Made by a program: the position numbers and the translations under genes
In this document: positions 1 to 8,397 of the stretch, piece after piece
How positions within the stretch are numbered: the first letter of the stretch is position 1
How the letters are laid out: every line of letters starts with the position of its first letter
Notes under the pieces: generated by a model
Database searches by the model: none
What the model was told of the DNA's origin: nothing
The model's input: only the letters and a program-made list of their open reading frames with translations
NCBI RefSeq assembly: GCF_003697345.1
Contig: NZ_RFLY01000009.1
Span: 46,741-110,740, forward strand
Origin: Solilutibacter pythonis
Lineage (GTDB): Bacteria > Pseudomonadota > Gammaproteobacteria > Xanthomonadales > Xanthomonadaceae
Direction of reading: 5' to 3'
DNA: 64,000 bases

Positions 1-883
1 CGTTTCCAGCGTGGAATCGGCGGCGTTGGGCGGGGCGGCTCACCTGGTCAACTTCCTGGGTACCGATACGGTGTCCGGCCTGCAACTGGCCAGGGCCCAT
101 TACCACGCGCCGATGGCGGGTTATTCCATCCCGGCCGCCGAGCACAGCACCATCACCAGTTGGGGCCGGGAGAACGAGGTCCTGGCCTACCGCAACATGC
201 TGACCCACTTCGCCAAGCCCGGCGCCACCGTGGCGGTGGTGTCGGACAGTTACGACATCTACCACGCCATCAAGACGCACTGGGGCGGGACGCTGCGCCA
301 GGAAGTGATCGATTCCGGCGCCACCATCGTCATCCGTCCCGACTCCGGCGATCCGGTGGCGGTGGTCCATCAATGCCTGGAGTTGCTGGACGAAGCCTTC
401 GGCCACAGCGTCAACGGCAAGGGCTACAAGGTGCTCGATCACGTACGGGTGATCCAGGGAGACGGCATCAACCCCACCAGCGTTCGCGCCATCCTGGAGC
501 GGATCACCAGCGCCGGCTATGCGACCGACAACGTGGCTTTCGGCATGGGCGGCGCGCTGTTGCAGCGGCTGGATCGGGATACTCAGAAGTTCGCGCTCAA
601 GTGTTCGGCCGCCCGCGTCGATGGGAAGTGGATCGATGTCTACAAGGACCCGGTCACCGACAAGGGCAAGCAGAGCAAGCGCGGGCGCATGACGTTGCTG
701 CACCACCGCGAGTACGGCAATTTCCGAACGGTGCCGGTCCCGGCGGCGGCCGAATCGCTGGCCGAGGTCGAGAAGCCCCTGGGTTTCGAGGATGCGATGG
801 TGACGGTCTGGGAGGATGGAAAGATCGTCCACGACGATACTTTCGCCGACATCCGCGCCCGCGCCGACGCCGCCCGCCTCTGA
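1..883 (+). CDS. nadV: Nicotinamide phosphoribosyltransferase, 5'-truncated by window edge
   Basis: Joins nicotinamide (or nicotinate) to phosphoribosyl pyrophosphate to make the mononucleotide for NAD salvage, in the cytoplasm. The reading frame is open to the first bases (V-S-S-V-E-S from position 2), so the true start lies outside the window and the GTG at 11 is internal. NAMPT-type hallmarks are visible: PAAEHST holding the conserved histidine, the phosphate-binding RPDSGDP, RVIQGDG, and GMGGALLQ near the C-terminal third. The family is about 460-490 residues, so roughly the C-terminal 60 percent is here. These motifs fit the NadV/NAMPT branch better than the PncB nicotinate branch. The preceding neighbour is not visible; the next gene is convergent. 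Confidence 0.9.
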   Translation, partial: VSSVESAALGGAAHLVNFLGTDTVSGLQLARAHYHAPMAGYSIPAAEHSTITSWGRENEVLAYRNMLTHFAKPGATVAVVSDSYDIYHAIKTHWGGTLRQEVIDSGATIVIRPDSGDPVAVVHQCLELLDEAFGHSVNGKGYKVLDHVRVIQGDGINPTSVRAILERITSAGYATDNVAFGMGGALLQRLDRDTQKFALKCSAARVDGKWIDVYKDPVTDKGKQSKRGRMTLLHHREYGNFRTVPVPAAAESLAEVEKPLGFEDAMVTVWEDGKIVHDDTFADIRARADAARL

Positions 884-1165
884 GCGCTACCTGTTTCCGC
901 TTCCGTTGGTGCCCATGGTACGCGCGACTGGACGCCCGGCCCGTCGCGTAATGTCGATGTCGCTGTGGGCCGGTCGAAGCGGCCAGCCCGCCAAGCGGCC
1001 AGCGACCGTATCGCCCGACCCGTGGCGTTGTCGCGGCGATACGGGGGTGCGGATTCTGGCGGCCGCGTCGTCGGCCGCCCCAATGCCGATGATGTCGGCG
1101 CGCCCGGCAGCCTGGCAGGCGATGGGGGCTTCAACGACAGGGGATCGGGGGCTGGCGGCAGGCCC

Positions 1166-1451
1166 GCCAAAGCCGGAGGTTGCCCGCGGAAGTGCCAATC
1201 TCTCAGTGCGCGCGCAGCCGCCGCAACGCCGCGATCAACCGGTCGATCTCGCGCTCGCGGGTGAAGACCGCCGGCGTCACCCGCACGCGGGCGCCCGAGG
1301 CCAGGCCGGCCAAAGCCGGAGGTTGCCCGCGGAAGTGCCGATCTCTCAGTGCGCGCGCAGCCGCCGCAACGCCGCGATCAACCGATCGATCTCGCGCTCG
1401 CGGGTGAAGACTGCCGGCGTCACCCGCACGCAGGCGCCCGAGGCCAGGCCG
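1166..1451. repeat. 143-bp tandem duplication of an aminotransferase gene 3' end
   Basis: Two directly adjacent copies, 1166-1308 and 1309-1451, differ at about four positions. Copy two contains the real last codons and stop of the minus-strand aminotransferase gene. Copy one repeats the same 29 or so C-terminal codons, including the stop, downstream of that stop, so it is untranslated. The rest of the gene-free stretch 884-1345 shows no gene or RNA that I can support. The near identity suggests a recent slippage or unequal-exchange event. Confidence 0.93.
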
Positions 1452-2620
1452 TCGCGGTGCACGGTGAAGACGCCGCCGCTTTCCAGCAGATGCCGGGACA
1501 GGGCGATGTTGTCGGCCAGCGAGGTTTTGCCGCGCAGGCGGAACGAGGCGATGGCCGAGGCCAGACGCGGGTCGTCCGAGGCCAGCACTTGCAGCGCGGG
1601 CATCTCGCGCGCGGCGGCCAGCCAGCGCTCGCGCAGGTATTGCAGGCGGGCTTGTTTCCTTGCCGTGCCGATCGTCTCGTGCAGTTCGAGCGCGGCGGGC
1701 AGGGTGGCGAAGGCGGCGAAATTGACCGTGCCGGTGTGGACGCGGATGCGGATGTCCCCGGCATCGCCCGGCTCGCCCATGTACGGGTCGATGTCCGCCA
1801 CCCGGCCGCGGCGGATGTAGAGCGCGCCGAGGCCGACCGGCGCGCCGATCCATTTGTGTAGATTGATGCCGGCGAAATCCGCGCCGAGTCGCGGCAGCGT
1901 TTCGTCGATCTGGCCGATGCCGTGCGCGGCATCCACGATCACGTCGATGCCGCGCGCGCGTGCCAGCGCGGCGATTTCGGCCACCGGCAGGCGCAGGCCG
2001 TGGCGGTGGCTGACCTGGGTCAGCAGGATCAGGCGCAGGCGCGGATGCCGTTCCATCGCCCGTGCATAGGCGTCGATCAGATTCTGGTGGGTGAACGGCT
2101 CGGGCAGGTCGATCTTCAGCACTTCCACGCCGCGCCGCGCGTTGAGCCAGCGCATGGCGGTGATCATGCCGTCGTAATCGGTATCCGCGTGGAGCACGGC
2201 GTCGCCAGGGCGCAGGCGGTTATAGCCGCCGATCAGCGCCTGGAGAGCTTCGGTGGCGCCGCGCGTCAGCGCGATTTCGTCCACGCCCACGCCCAACGAT
2301 TCCGCCAGCCGCGCGCGCGCGGCTTCGAATTCGCGGGGAAACGCATGGCGTCCGTACCAGGCGTTGTCGTGGTTGGCGCGGGCGCTGGCGGCTTGGTAGG
2401 CCGTCAGCACCGGCTTGGCCATCGTGCCCCAGTAGCCATTGTCCAGCATCGCCACGTCGCGGGTGATGTCGTAGAGGTTGGCCACCGCGTCCCAGTAGTT
2501 CGCATCGGTGGCCGCGCCGCCGCTTGGAAGCCCGGCGGCGGGCACGCCGGATAGCCAGCCGCTGGCGCCGAGGCCCAGCAGCGCACCGGATTTCAGCAAC
2601 GTGCGGCGACGCGCGTCCAC
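1346..2620 (-). CDS. Tat-exported class V aminotransferase-fold PLP enzyme, PvdN-like
   Basis: A 424-residue fold-type I PLP enzyme of the class V aminotransferase/isopenicillin-N-epimerase group. It has a twin-arginine leader (RRRTLLKSG at 4-12, then a hydrophobic stretch and an Ala-rich cleavage region), so it should act in the periplasm. The PLP lysine is K256 in INLHKWIGAP; D230 and H233 in DAAHG sit where the cofactor ring is held. Periplasmic Tat-exported members include PvdN, which modifies the pyoverdine glutamate side chain. The GTG start lies one base after the stop of the TonB receptor gene, so the two form one transcript, and a substrate carried by that receptor is a reasonable inference. 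The exact reaction cannot be read from sequence. Confidence 0.82.
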   Translation of the reverse strand: MDARRRTLLKSGALLGLGASGWLSGVPAAGLPSGGAATDANYWDAVANLYDITRDVAMLDNGYWGTMAKPVLTAYQAASARANHDNAWYGRHAFPREFEAARARLAESLGVGVDEIALTRGATEALQALIGGYNRLRPGDAVLHADTDYDGMITAMRWLNARRGVEVLKIDLPEPFTHQNLIDAYARAMERHPRLRLILLTQVSHRHGLRLPVAEIAALARARGIDVIVDAAHGIGQIDETLPRLGADFAGINLHKWIGAPVGLGALYIRRGRVADIDPYMGEPGDAGDIRIRVHTGTVNFAAFATLPAALELHETIGTARKQARLQYLRERWLAAAREMPALQVLASDDPRLASAIASFRLRGKTSLADNIALSRHLLESGGVFTVHRDGLASGACVRVTPAVFTREREIDRLIAALRRLRAH

Positions 2621-2621
2621 G

Positions 2622-5009
2622 TCAGAATTTCACCCGGTATTCCAGATAGAGATTGCGGCCGTCGGTGTCGTAGGGCGCGTTGCGCGAGTAGACCAGGCCG
2701 CGGCTGGCCTGAAAAGTGGCTTCGTCCGGATAGGTGTCGAAGAGGTTGTCCGCGCCCAGTCGGAACTGATGTATGCCGACGCGGTAGCGCAGTGCCAGGT
2801 CGAACAATTGGATCGCGCCGAAGCGCTGGAAGATGTCGCCGCTGGCGTTGCCGGACGAATCCGTCCATGCCCCGTAGTGGCGGAGCCGCGCGGTCGCACC
2901 CCAGCGTCTGGCGTCGAAGTCGGCGGTCAGGGTGGCTTTGTTGCGCGGTAGCCGCTCCTCGAACAGGATGCGCTGGGTCGCGTTGCTGGCAACGCCGGTG
3001 TCGCCGCGATCCACGCGGGTGCGGTTGTAGTTCCAGGCGGCGGTCAGGTTGAGTTTTCCCGCCGCCCCGTCGCGCAGCCAGCCGGCGATCACGTCGACGC
3101 CGCGCGTGGTGGTGTCGAAATCGTTGGTGAAGAAGCTGACCGAGCTGTAGCGCATCGGGTTGGGCATGCCGGCGGGGATCGCATGACTCGGCGACTGGCT
3201 GAAGCGGTCGGTCACTTTGATGTCGTACACGTCCACCGAACCGGAAAAGCCAAGATCGTTCCGCCAGGCCATGCCAAGCGACAGCGTGCGCGATTTTTCC
3301 GGCCCCAGCGGTTTCGCGCCAAGCGCGATGGCCAGCGGATCGTTGGGTGAGAGCCGCCCCGAGGTGAATACTTGCAAGGTGACGGTATCCAGCCCCTGCA
3401 CCGTATTGGTGGAATGTACCTGGCCCGGCGTGGGGGCGCGAAAGCCGGTCGACCACGCGCCGCGCAGCGCGAGGGCCGGCGAGAGTTCGAGCCGGGTGGA
3501 GAGCTTGCCGTTCAGCGTGCCGCCGAAGGTGGAGAAGTTTTCGTAGCGCAGCGCGCCGCCCAGATTCCAGCGCTCGGTGAGTGGGGCCTCCACGTCCAGA
3601 TAGGCGGCCAGGCTGCGCTGCGTCCACTTGCCGGCCTGGCGGTCGCTGTAGCCGGGCGCGCCGTTCGAATTGGGCGACAGGCCGCTGGCCGCGCCGGGGC
3701 CGACGGCGTAGGCGGCCGCATCGCCGGCTTTGACGCCGAAGGTCTCGCTGCGCCGCTCGGCGCCGAAGGCCACGTTGAGCGGTGCGGGCAGGGCGGCGAG
3801 TTCCCACGAATAGACGAAATCGGCATTGAGGTTCAACTCTTCCTGCGAGAGCTGGCCGAGCTGGAAGAAGGTCGGGCTTTGCGGGCCGAGCGAGGCGTTG
3901 ATGGTGTTGCCAAGCGTGTAGCGGATGGCGCTCCGGCCCCAACTGGCGCTGACGTCCCAACGGAAGTTTTCGTTGAACTCGCCGCGCACGCCGCCCATCA
4001 ACTGGGTGTCGCGCTGGCGGCTGCCGTACTTCGGCGAAAAGCCCGCCGGGTAGAGCGCGCGCAGATCCCAGCCGGGAAATTCCGCCACCTGCCGGTAGAC
4101 CGAGGGCGTGCCGTCGGGGTTGCGCCAGTTGAAATCGGAAACCCCCTTGCTGGTCGAATGGATGCCGTATCCGTACAGCGCGGTGTAGCCCGCCAGTGGG
4201 ACTTCCAGGTTGAAGCCGAGGTGGCGGTTGTCGAGGTCGGGCTGGCCCCAGCGCTGTACCGGATTGGGGACTCGCACGTCGGGATTGGCGTTCTGGAAGG
4301 CGATGGCGTCGGCGCGCTGGCGGCTGCGCGAGGTGGCATCGCCGTTTTCGCCCTCGGCGAAGAGCACGACGTGGCCGGTGTCGCCGAGGGCGAAGCCGGT
4401 CTTGCCGCCCAGCCGGACGGCCTTGCCGTCGCCCGCGCTGTATTGCGAGACGCGCGCGGAAAGCTCGGTGGCGGTGGCGTCGTCGAGGATGATGTTGATG
4501 ACCCCGGCGATGGCGTCCGAGCCGTACTGCGCCGAAGCGCCATCGCGGAGGACTTCGATGCGCTTCACCGCCGTGACCGGGATGCGCGCGAGATCCGCGC
4601 CCTGCGCGCCGCGCGCGCCGAGAAAGGCGGAACGGTGGAAACGCCTGCCGTTGACCAGCACCAGCGTCTGGTCGGGTGAGAGCCCGCGCAGCGTGGCCGG
4701 ACGCACGAAGACCAGACCGTCGTTCATCGGCAGGCGCTGCACCACGAAGGAAGGCACCAGTTGCGCCAGTACGTCGTTGAGATCGACCGACTCCACCGCC
4801 TGGATGTCTTCCGCCGAGAACACGTCCACCGGCGCCATCGTGTCGAACTGGGTCCGCTGGCTGCCGCGTGTGCCGGTGACGATCACGTTGTCGAGTTTCG
4901 TCGAGGCGTGCGAGACGGCCGGATCGGCGTCGGTCGCGTGCGCCGAGGCCGGCAGGGCGGTGGCGCCAAGCGCGAAGGCGATGGCGCGTCCCAAGGTTCC
5001 CGGTTTCAT
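2622..5009 (-). CDS. TonB-dependent outer-membrane receptor
   Basis: A 795-residue outer-membrane transporter with a cleavable Sec signal (ALPASAHA region), an early TonB-box-like segment (DNVIVTGTR, about 40-48), a plug domain through about residue 175 (NGRRFHRS; the IEVLRDGASAQYGSDAIAG motif region) and a long beta-barrel. It ends in VKF, the terminal phenylalanine typical of barrel proteins. There is no N-terminal STN domain, so signalling to a sigma regulator is unlikely. The start has GGAAAACGAA upstream as a plausible ribosome site. It is the first gene of a two-gene transcript with the exported PLP enzyme. The ligand is unknown; a peptide or siderophore-like compound is possible from the PvdN-like partner. 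Confidence 0.9.
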   Translation of the reverse strand: MKPGTLGRAIAFALGATALPASAHATDADPAVSHASTKLDNVIVTGTRGSQRTQFDTMAPVDVFSAEDIQAVESVDLNDVLAQLVPSFVVQRLPMNDGLVFVRPATLRGLSPDQTLVLVNGRRFHRSAFLGARGAQGADLARIPVTAVKRIEVLRDGASAQYGSDAIAGVINIILDDATATELSARVSQYSAGDGKAVRLGGKTGFALGDTGHVVLFAEGENGDATSRSRQRADAIAFQNANPDVRVPNPVQRWGQPDLDNRHLGFNLEVPLAGYTALYGYGIHSTSKGVSDFNWRNPDGTPSVYRQVAEFPGWDLRALYPAGFSPKYGSRQRDTQLMGGVRGEFNENFRWDVSASWGRSAIRYTLGNTINASLGPQSPTFFQLGQLSQEELNLNADFVYSWELAALPAPLNVAFGAERRSETFGVKAGDAAAYAVGPGAASGLSPNSNGAPGYSDRQAGKWTQRSLAAYLDVEAPLTERWNLGGALRYENFSTFGGTLNGKLSTRLELSPALALRGAWSTGFRAPTPGQVHSTNTVQGLDTVTLQVFTSGRLSPNDPLAIALGAKPLGPEKSRTLSLGMAWRNDLGFSGSVDVYDIKVTDRFSQSPSHAIPAGMPNPMRYSSVSFFTNDFDTTTRGVDVIAGWLRDGAAGKLNLTAAWNYNRTRVDRGDTGVASNATQRILFEERLPRNKATLTADFDARRWGATARLRHYGAWTDSSGNASGDIFQRFGAIQLFDLALRYRVGIHQFRLGADNLFDTYPDEATFQASRGLVYSRNAPYDTDGRNLYLEYRVKF

Positions 5010-5313
5010 TTCGTTTTCCGCGTATTAAGGAATGCGAAATATTCGTTGGCGCAGGTTACTCACGGTTGACAGTCTGATGGCGGTTGCATGAAGCCTCCGG
5101 GTGTCCATGCCGCTCGAATGCCGGCACCGGGTGCGATACGGGCATGGCGGGGGCGGGCGTTGTGCTTTACCGGGGCGCTCGCCATCGAGTATCGGCCCGG
5201 ATCGGGTGGATGCGGGCGACGCGTTTGTGGCGGCCGCGGGTTTCCTGGGCGGGGCCCGCGGGGTTCGATGTCCGTCCCGGCGTCGTCTGGCCGGCGACGC
5301 CATCTTGCGCGTG
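5010..5313. other. Intergenic stretch between receptor and Fic gene
   Basis: No supported gene. It should contain the promoter of the receptor/PLP-enzyme operon (read leftward) and the end of the Fic transcript. I see AT-rich bases at about 5028-5045 next to the receptor start, but no clear -35/-10 pair, Fur-type palindrome or terminator. Confidence 0.5.
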
Positions 5314-6438
5314 TCAGACGCGGACGCGCGCCATCAAGGGCTCGAATCGATAAATGGCCGACCGGCGTCCGGAGGCTTCCCTGACCACTTGCAGCAAGCC
5401 CGCTTGCAGCAGCACGCGGCTGAAGCGCGCCGCCGTCTGCGAGGGGATGCCCGCGCTCTTGGTGAAGCGGCTGTTGCTGAAGACGGGATGGGTGAACAGG
5501 TAGTCCAAGGCGGCCACCGCGTACTTGGAAGCCAGCAATGCGGCGAACCGCGGTTTCATGTCTTCGTAAAGCGTGCCGATGGACTGGGCCGCCTCCAGGT
5601 TGTCCACCGCCTGCCGCTCGACCGCGCTCAGGAAGAAGCGGCACCAGCCTTCCCAGTCCCCGTTGGATGAAACCTGGCGCAGCCGTTCGATGTATTCGTC
5701 CTTGTTTTCCTCGAAATAGCGGCTGATGTAGAAATGGGGCGCGGCGATGGCATCGCCCTGCCACAGCATGAGCGTGACGAGCATGCGCCCGACGCGCCCA
5801 TTGCCGTCTTCGAACGGGTGCAATGCTTCGAATTCGGCATGCGCCAGCGCCGTGCGCAACAGCACCGGCATGCGATCGTCGTTGATCAGCGCGAACAGCG
5901 CCTCCATGCCGCCGGGCAGGTGCTCCGGCGCGATCGGGACGAAACTCACCCGCCGGCTGCCCTGCTCGCCGATGTAGTTTTGCTGCCGCTTGTAGGCGCC
6001 AGGTGCCTTGCGCGCGCCACGGCCGAGCGACAGTAGCTGGCGGTGGATGCTCTTAAGTAGCGATTCCGATAACGGTTGGCCTTGCTGGATCTGCGCTTGG
6101 GCGGTGTTGAGCGCACGCCGGTAGAGCAGGGTCTCGATGGCGTCGGAGCGGAATTCCTGGGCGGCGCCGGCGTCGTCGTCACCGAACTCGGCCTCCACTT
6201 GCAGGATCTCGTCCAAAGTGCTGATCGTGCCTTCCATACGCGAGGAGACCACCGCCTCCTGGCCGCGCAGCGGAGCCAGGAACAACTCGCTGTTGTGCAG
6301 GCCGCGCAGCATCTGGTCATAACGGGCGAGCGCCGCATTGGCGGCCAACAGGCCGTTCAGTAAAGGCGCCAGCGCCAGGTCGCGGGGCGGGAATTGGCCA
6401 TCGTGATAGTGCGTGGCTTGGCTGATGTCCAGGGTCAT
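5314..6438 (-). CDS. Fic-domain protein with C-terminal winged helix
   Basis: Fic proteins transfer AMP or another nucleotide part to target hydroxyl side chains. The catalytic motif HPFEDGNGRVGR is complete, with the histidine at about residue 207 of the 374-residue form. An N-terminal SSRMEG matches the class II inhibitory motif (S/T)xxxE(G/N), so the protein is probably auto-inhibited. The last 70 residues look like a winged helix (PSQTAARFSRVLLQAGLL and a basic wing GRRSAIYRF), suggesting DNA binding. I chose the ATG at 6438; an in-frame GTG at 6504 would add 22 residues reading through repeated promoter DNA and has no ribosome site. Neither start has a clear Shine-Dalgarno sequence. Targets are unknown. 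Confidence 0.88.
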   Translation of the reverse strand: MTLDISQATHYHDGQFPPRDLALAPLLNGLLAANAALARYDQMLRGLHNSELFLAPLRGQEAVVSSRMEGTISTLDEILQVEAEFGDDDAGAAQEFRSDAIETLLYRRALNTAQAQIQQGQPLSESLLKSIHRQLLSLGRGARKAPGAYKRQQNYIGEQGSRRVSFVPIAPEHLPGGMEALFALINDDRMPVLLRTALAHAEFEALHPFEDGNGRVGRMLVTLMLWQGDAIAAPHFYISRYFEENKDEYIERLRQVSSNGDWEGWCRFFLSAVERQAVDNLEAAQSIGTLYEDMKPRFAALLASKYAVAALDYLFTHPVFSNSRFTKSAGIPSQTAARFSRVLLQAGLLQVVREASGRRSAIYRFEPLMARVRV

Positions 6439-6468
6439 ACGTCTATCTTGTGATTTGTCTTCAATAAA

Positions 6469-6557
6469 ATCAACATTGTTAACGACAATACGTTTGTTGT
6501 TCACGGATGGGGATCAAGTGCTTCAGACATCAACATTTCCTGTTTTGTTGACGACAA
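6469..6557. promoter_or_regulatory. Paired repeats upstream of the first fic gene
   Basis: The 13-mer TTGTTAACGACAA (6476-6488) recurs with one change as TTGTTGACGACAA (6545-6557). The 9-mer ATCAACATT precedes each copy (6469 and 6529). The sites lie just upstream of the ATG at 6438. Because the encoded protein has a winged helix, autoregulatory operators are a reasonable inference. A weak leftward promoter (TTGATT, 17 bases, CAAGAT) would end next to the ATG. Confidence 0.55.
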
Positions 6558-6794
6558 ACCCGATTGATGTCGATGGGTGATACGCAACGTTGTTTGCCAT
6601 CAATGAATGGCGCAGGATGAACATCGAGCGCTGATGGGCCGTATGGGCGAGGTCTTCCCGGGCATGCGGGCGCGCCCGCCTGATCTCCGCCAGCCCCCGA
6701 GGCATGGCGGCGACAGCCGCAGGCCGAAGCGGCGCGCGTTTCATCCCGGGCCGGTGGGATTTCGATGCATGGTGGGAAGTCCGGCTCAAGGGTC

Positions 6795-6815
6795 TATAAT
6801 CGATAATGATTATCG
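6795..6815 (+). promoter_or_regulatory. Fur box overlapping the promoter of the FecI operon
   Basis: TATAAT at 6795-6800 is a consensus -10 element, although the -35 region is poor. It abuts CGATAATGATTATCG (6801-6815), two 7-base arms around one base, which closely matches the Fur consensus core GATAATGATAATC. The sigma-factor gene starts 17 bases downstream at 6832. Iron-replete Fur would block RNA polymerase here, so the operon should be induced by iron starvation. Confidence 0.85.
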
Positions 6816-6831
6816 TTTGCTGAAGAAGCGA

Positions 6832-7338
6832 ATGCCCGACACTCACTTGCAGCTGCATCCTGTCGCACGCCTGTTCGATGCGCACGGCAATTGGTTGCAA
6901 GCCTGGCTTGGCCGGCGGCTGGGGTGCCGCGAACTGGCTTCGGATCTGGCGCAGGACACCTTCGTCAAAGTCTTGCGGGCGGGCACCGATGCCGCATCGC
7001 TCCAGGAGCCACGGGCCTATCTAGTCACGATTGCCCGCCGCCTGCTCGCCAACCATTACCGTCGCCACTCACTTGAGCAGGCATGGCTGGAAGCCTTGCG
7101 CGGCCTGCCGGAAGCCAGGGCGCCCTCGGAAGAGGAGCGCTGGGTCGTGCTGGAGACCTTGCACTTGCTGGATGAGGTTCTGGACGCTCTGCCCGCGCGG
7201 GTGCGTCGGACGTTTCTCTTGTCCCAACTCGAAGGCATGACCTATCCCGGCATCGCCGAGCGTTCCGGGGTGAGCGTGCGCACGGTCAAGCGCGACATGG
7301 CATCCGCCTTCGTGCATTGCCTGAAGGTGCTGGGGTGA
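6832..7338 (+). CDS. FecI-like ECF sigma factor
   Basis: A 168-residue extracytoplasmic-function sigma factor. Region 2 is visible from about residue 10 to 75 (ELASDLAQDTFVKVLRA; PRAYLVTIARRLLANHYRR) and region 4 from about 100 to 165 (LDALPARVRRTFLLSQLEG; YPGIAERSGVSVRTVKRDM, the helix-turn-helix). It should direct transcription of the downstream receptor when FecR relays ligand binding. The Fur box directly upstream adds iron control. Its stop TGA overlaps the GTG start of the FecR gene (GTGA), so the two are translationally coupled. The substrate class is not visible, so I give no gene symbol. Confidence 0.92.
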   Translation: MPDTHLQLHPVARLFDAHGNWLQAWLGRRLGCRELASDLAQDTFVKVLRAGTDAASLQEPRAYLVTIARRLLANHYRRHSLEQAWLEALRGLPEARAPSEEERWVVLETLHLLDEVLDALPARVRRTFLLSQLEGMTYPGIAERSGVSVRTVKRDMASAFVHCLKVLG

Positions 7339-8309
7339 GACGGCCCGGCGAATCGGGCAAGGCGGGCGCCACGCCGGCCGAACTGCCCGATGGGGTTTTG
7401 CATGCCGCCGCGGAATGGATGGCATTGCTTGCTTCCGGCGAGGCCGGGCAGACCGACATCGACGCATGCCGGGCATGGCGGGACCAGCATCCGGATCATG
7501 CCAGCGCATGGCGGCGCGCCGAACGGGTGTTCGGCCGATTGGAAAGCTTGCCCGCGCCCCTGGCGAGGCAGGCGCTGGATCGCCCGCGCTCCTCGTCGCG
7601 GCGGACACTGCTGCGCAATGCCCTGCTGCTGGCGATGGCGGTGCCGATTGGCGGCATTGCTTGGCGTCGGCTGTATGGGGTGGATCACCGCACCGGGCGA
7701 GGTGAGCGCCTGCAAATCGAGTTGGCCGACGGCAGCGCGCTGATGCTGGATGCCGACACGGCGGTGCGAGTGGATATGGGGCGGGATGCGCGCCGGCTCG
7801 AACTCGTGCGCGGCAGGCTTCACGTGCGCACGGCGACCGGCCCGTTGGCGCCGGCGCGTGCGCTGCAAATCGTGACCCGGCAAGGCGTCCTGCGTACTGG
7901 CGATGCCCGGTTCGGCGCCGGGGAGGCGCGCGCGGGGTTGCTCGTCATGGTCGAACAGGGCGTGCTGGAACTGGTCGCGGAAGCCGACCGGAGGGGCGGC
8001 ACGATCGCGGCGGGACGGATGGCACGCATCGTCGATGGCGCCATCACCGAGATCCGCGCATTGGGCGGGGAGGATCTCGCCTGGGTGGCGGGTCTCCTGC
8101 ATGCGGACGGCGAGCGGCTGGACGCGTTTCTGGAGCGACTGGCGCGTTATCACCGTGGCTGGCTGAGGTGCGACCCCGCGGTGGCGGGCTTGCGGATTTC
8201 GGGCACGTTCCGTACCGACGACCCGGAAGGCGTGCTCGCGGTCGTGGTGCGGACCTTGCCGGTCAAGGTCGTGCGCCGCGGGCCGTGGACCCTGATCGAG
8301 GCGGCCTGA
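7335..8309 (+). CDS. FecR-like transmembrane sigma-factor regulator
   Basis: Senses receptor occupancy in the periplasm and controls the partner sigma factor. The N-terminal about 75 residues match DUF4880, the cytoplasmic sigma-binding part (AAEWMALLASGEAG; RAWRDQHPDHASAW). One membrane helix follows (TLLRNALLLAMAVPIGGIAW), then the periplasmic FecR domain (LADGSALMLDADTAVRVDM; VRGRLHVRTA) and a short secretin/TonB-like tail ending at residue 324. I chose the GTG at 7335 because it overlaps the sigma-factor stop as GTGA; a TTG at 7317 in the same frame is less likely. Gene order sigma, FecR, receptor is the classic cell-surface signalling arrangement. Confidence 0.9.
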   Translation: MRRPGESGKAGATPAELPDGVLHAAAEWMALLASGEAGQTDIDACRAWRDQHPDHASAWRRAERVFGRLESLPAPLARQALDRPRSSSRRTLLRNALLLAMAVPIGGIAWRRLYGVDHRTGRGERLQIELADGSALMLDADTAVRVDMGRDARRLELVRGRLHVRTATGPLAPARALQIVTRQGVLRTGDARFGAGEARAGLLVMVEQGVLELVAEADRRGGTIAAGRMARIVDGAITEIRALGGEDLAWVAGLLHADGERLDAFLERLARYHRGWLRCDPAVAGLRISGTFRTDDPEGVLAVVVRTLPVKVVRRGPWTLIEAA

Positions 8310-8332
8310 AAACGCACGCCCGATGCGTGTCC

Positions 8333-8368
8333 CCTTTCCTGTCGGCGCGTGTCAATGACAGGGAAAGG
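8333..8368 (+). other. Hairpin between FecR and receptor genes
   Basis: CCTTTCCTGTC (8333-8343) can pair with GACAGGGAAAGG (8357-8368), leaving one bulged base and a 13-base loop. It lies in the 88-base gap between fecR and the receptor and lacks a T-tract. It may separate expression levels by mRNA processing or attenuation rather than terminate fully. Confidence 0.5.
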
Positions 8369-8397
8369 CGAGTCGTACCGCCGAAAGGAACCCCACC

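Noticed and set aside
6438..6504. N-terminal extension of the first Fic protein from the GTG at 6504.
   Set aside because: The extension reads through the repeated promoter element, has no ribosome site, and the family start fits the ATG at 6438 better.
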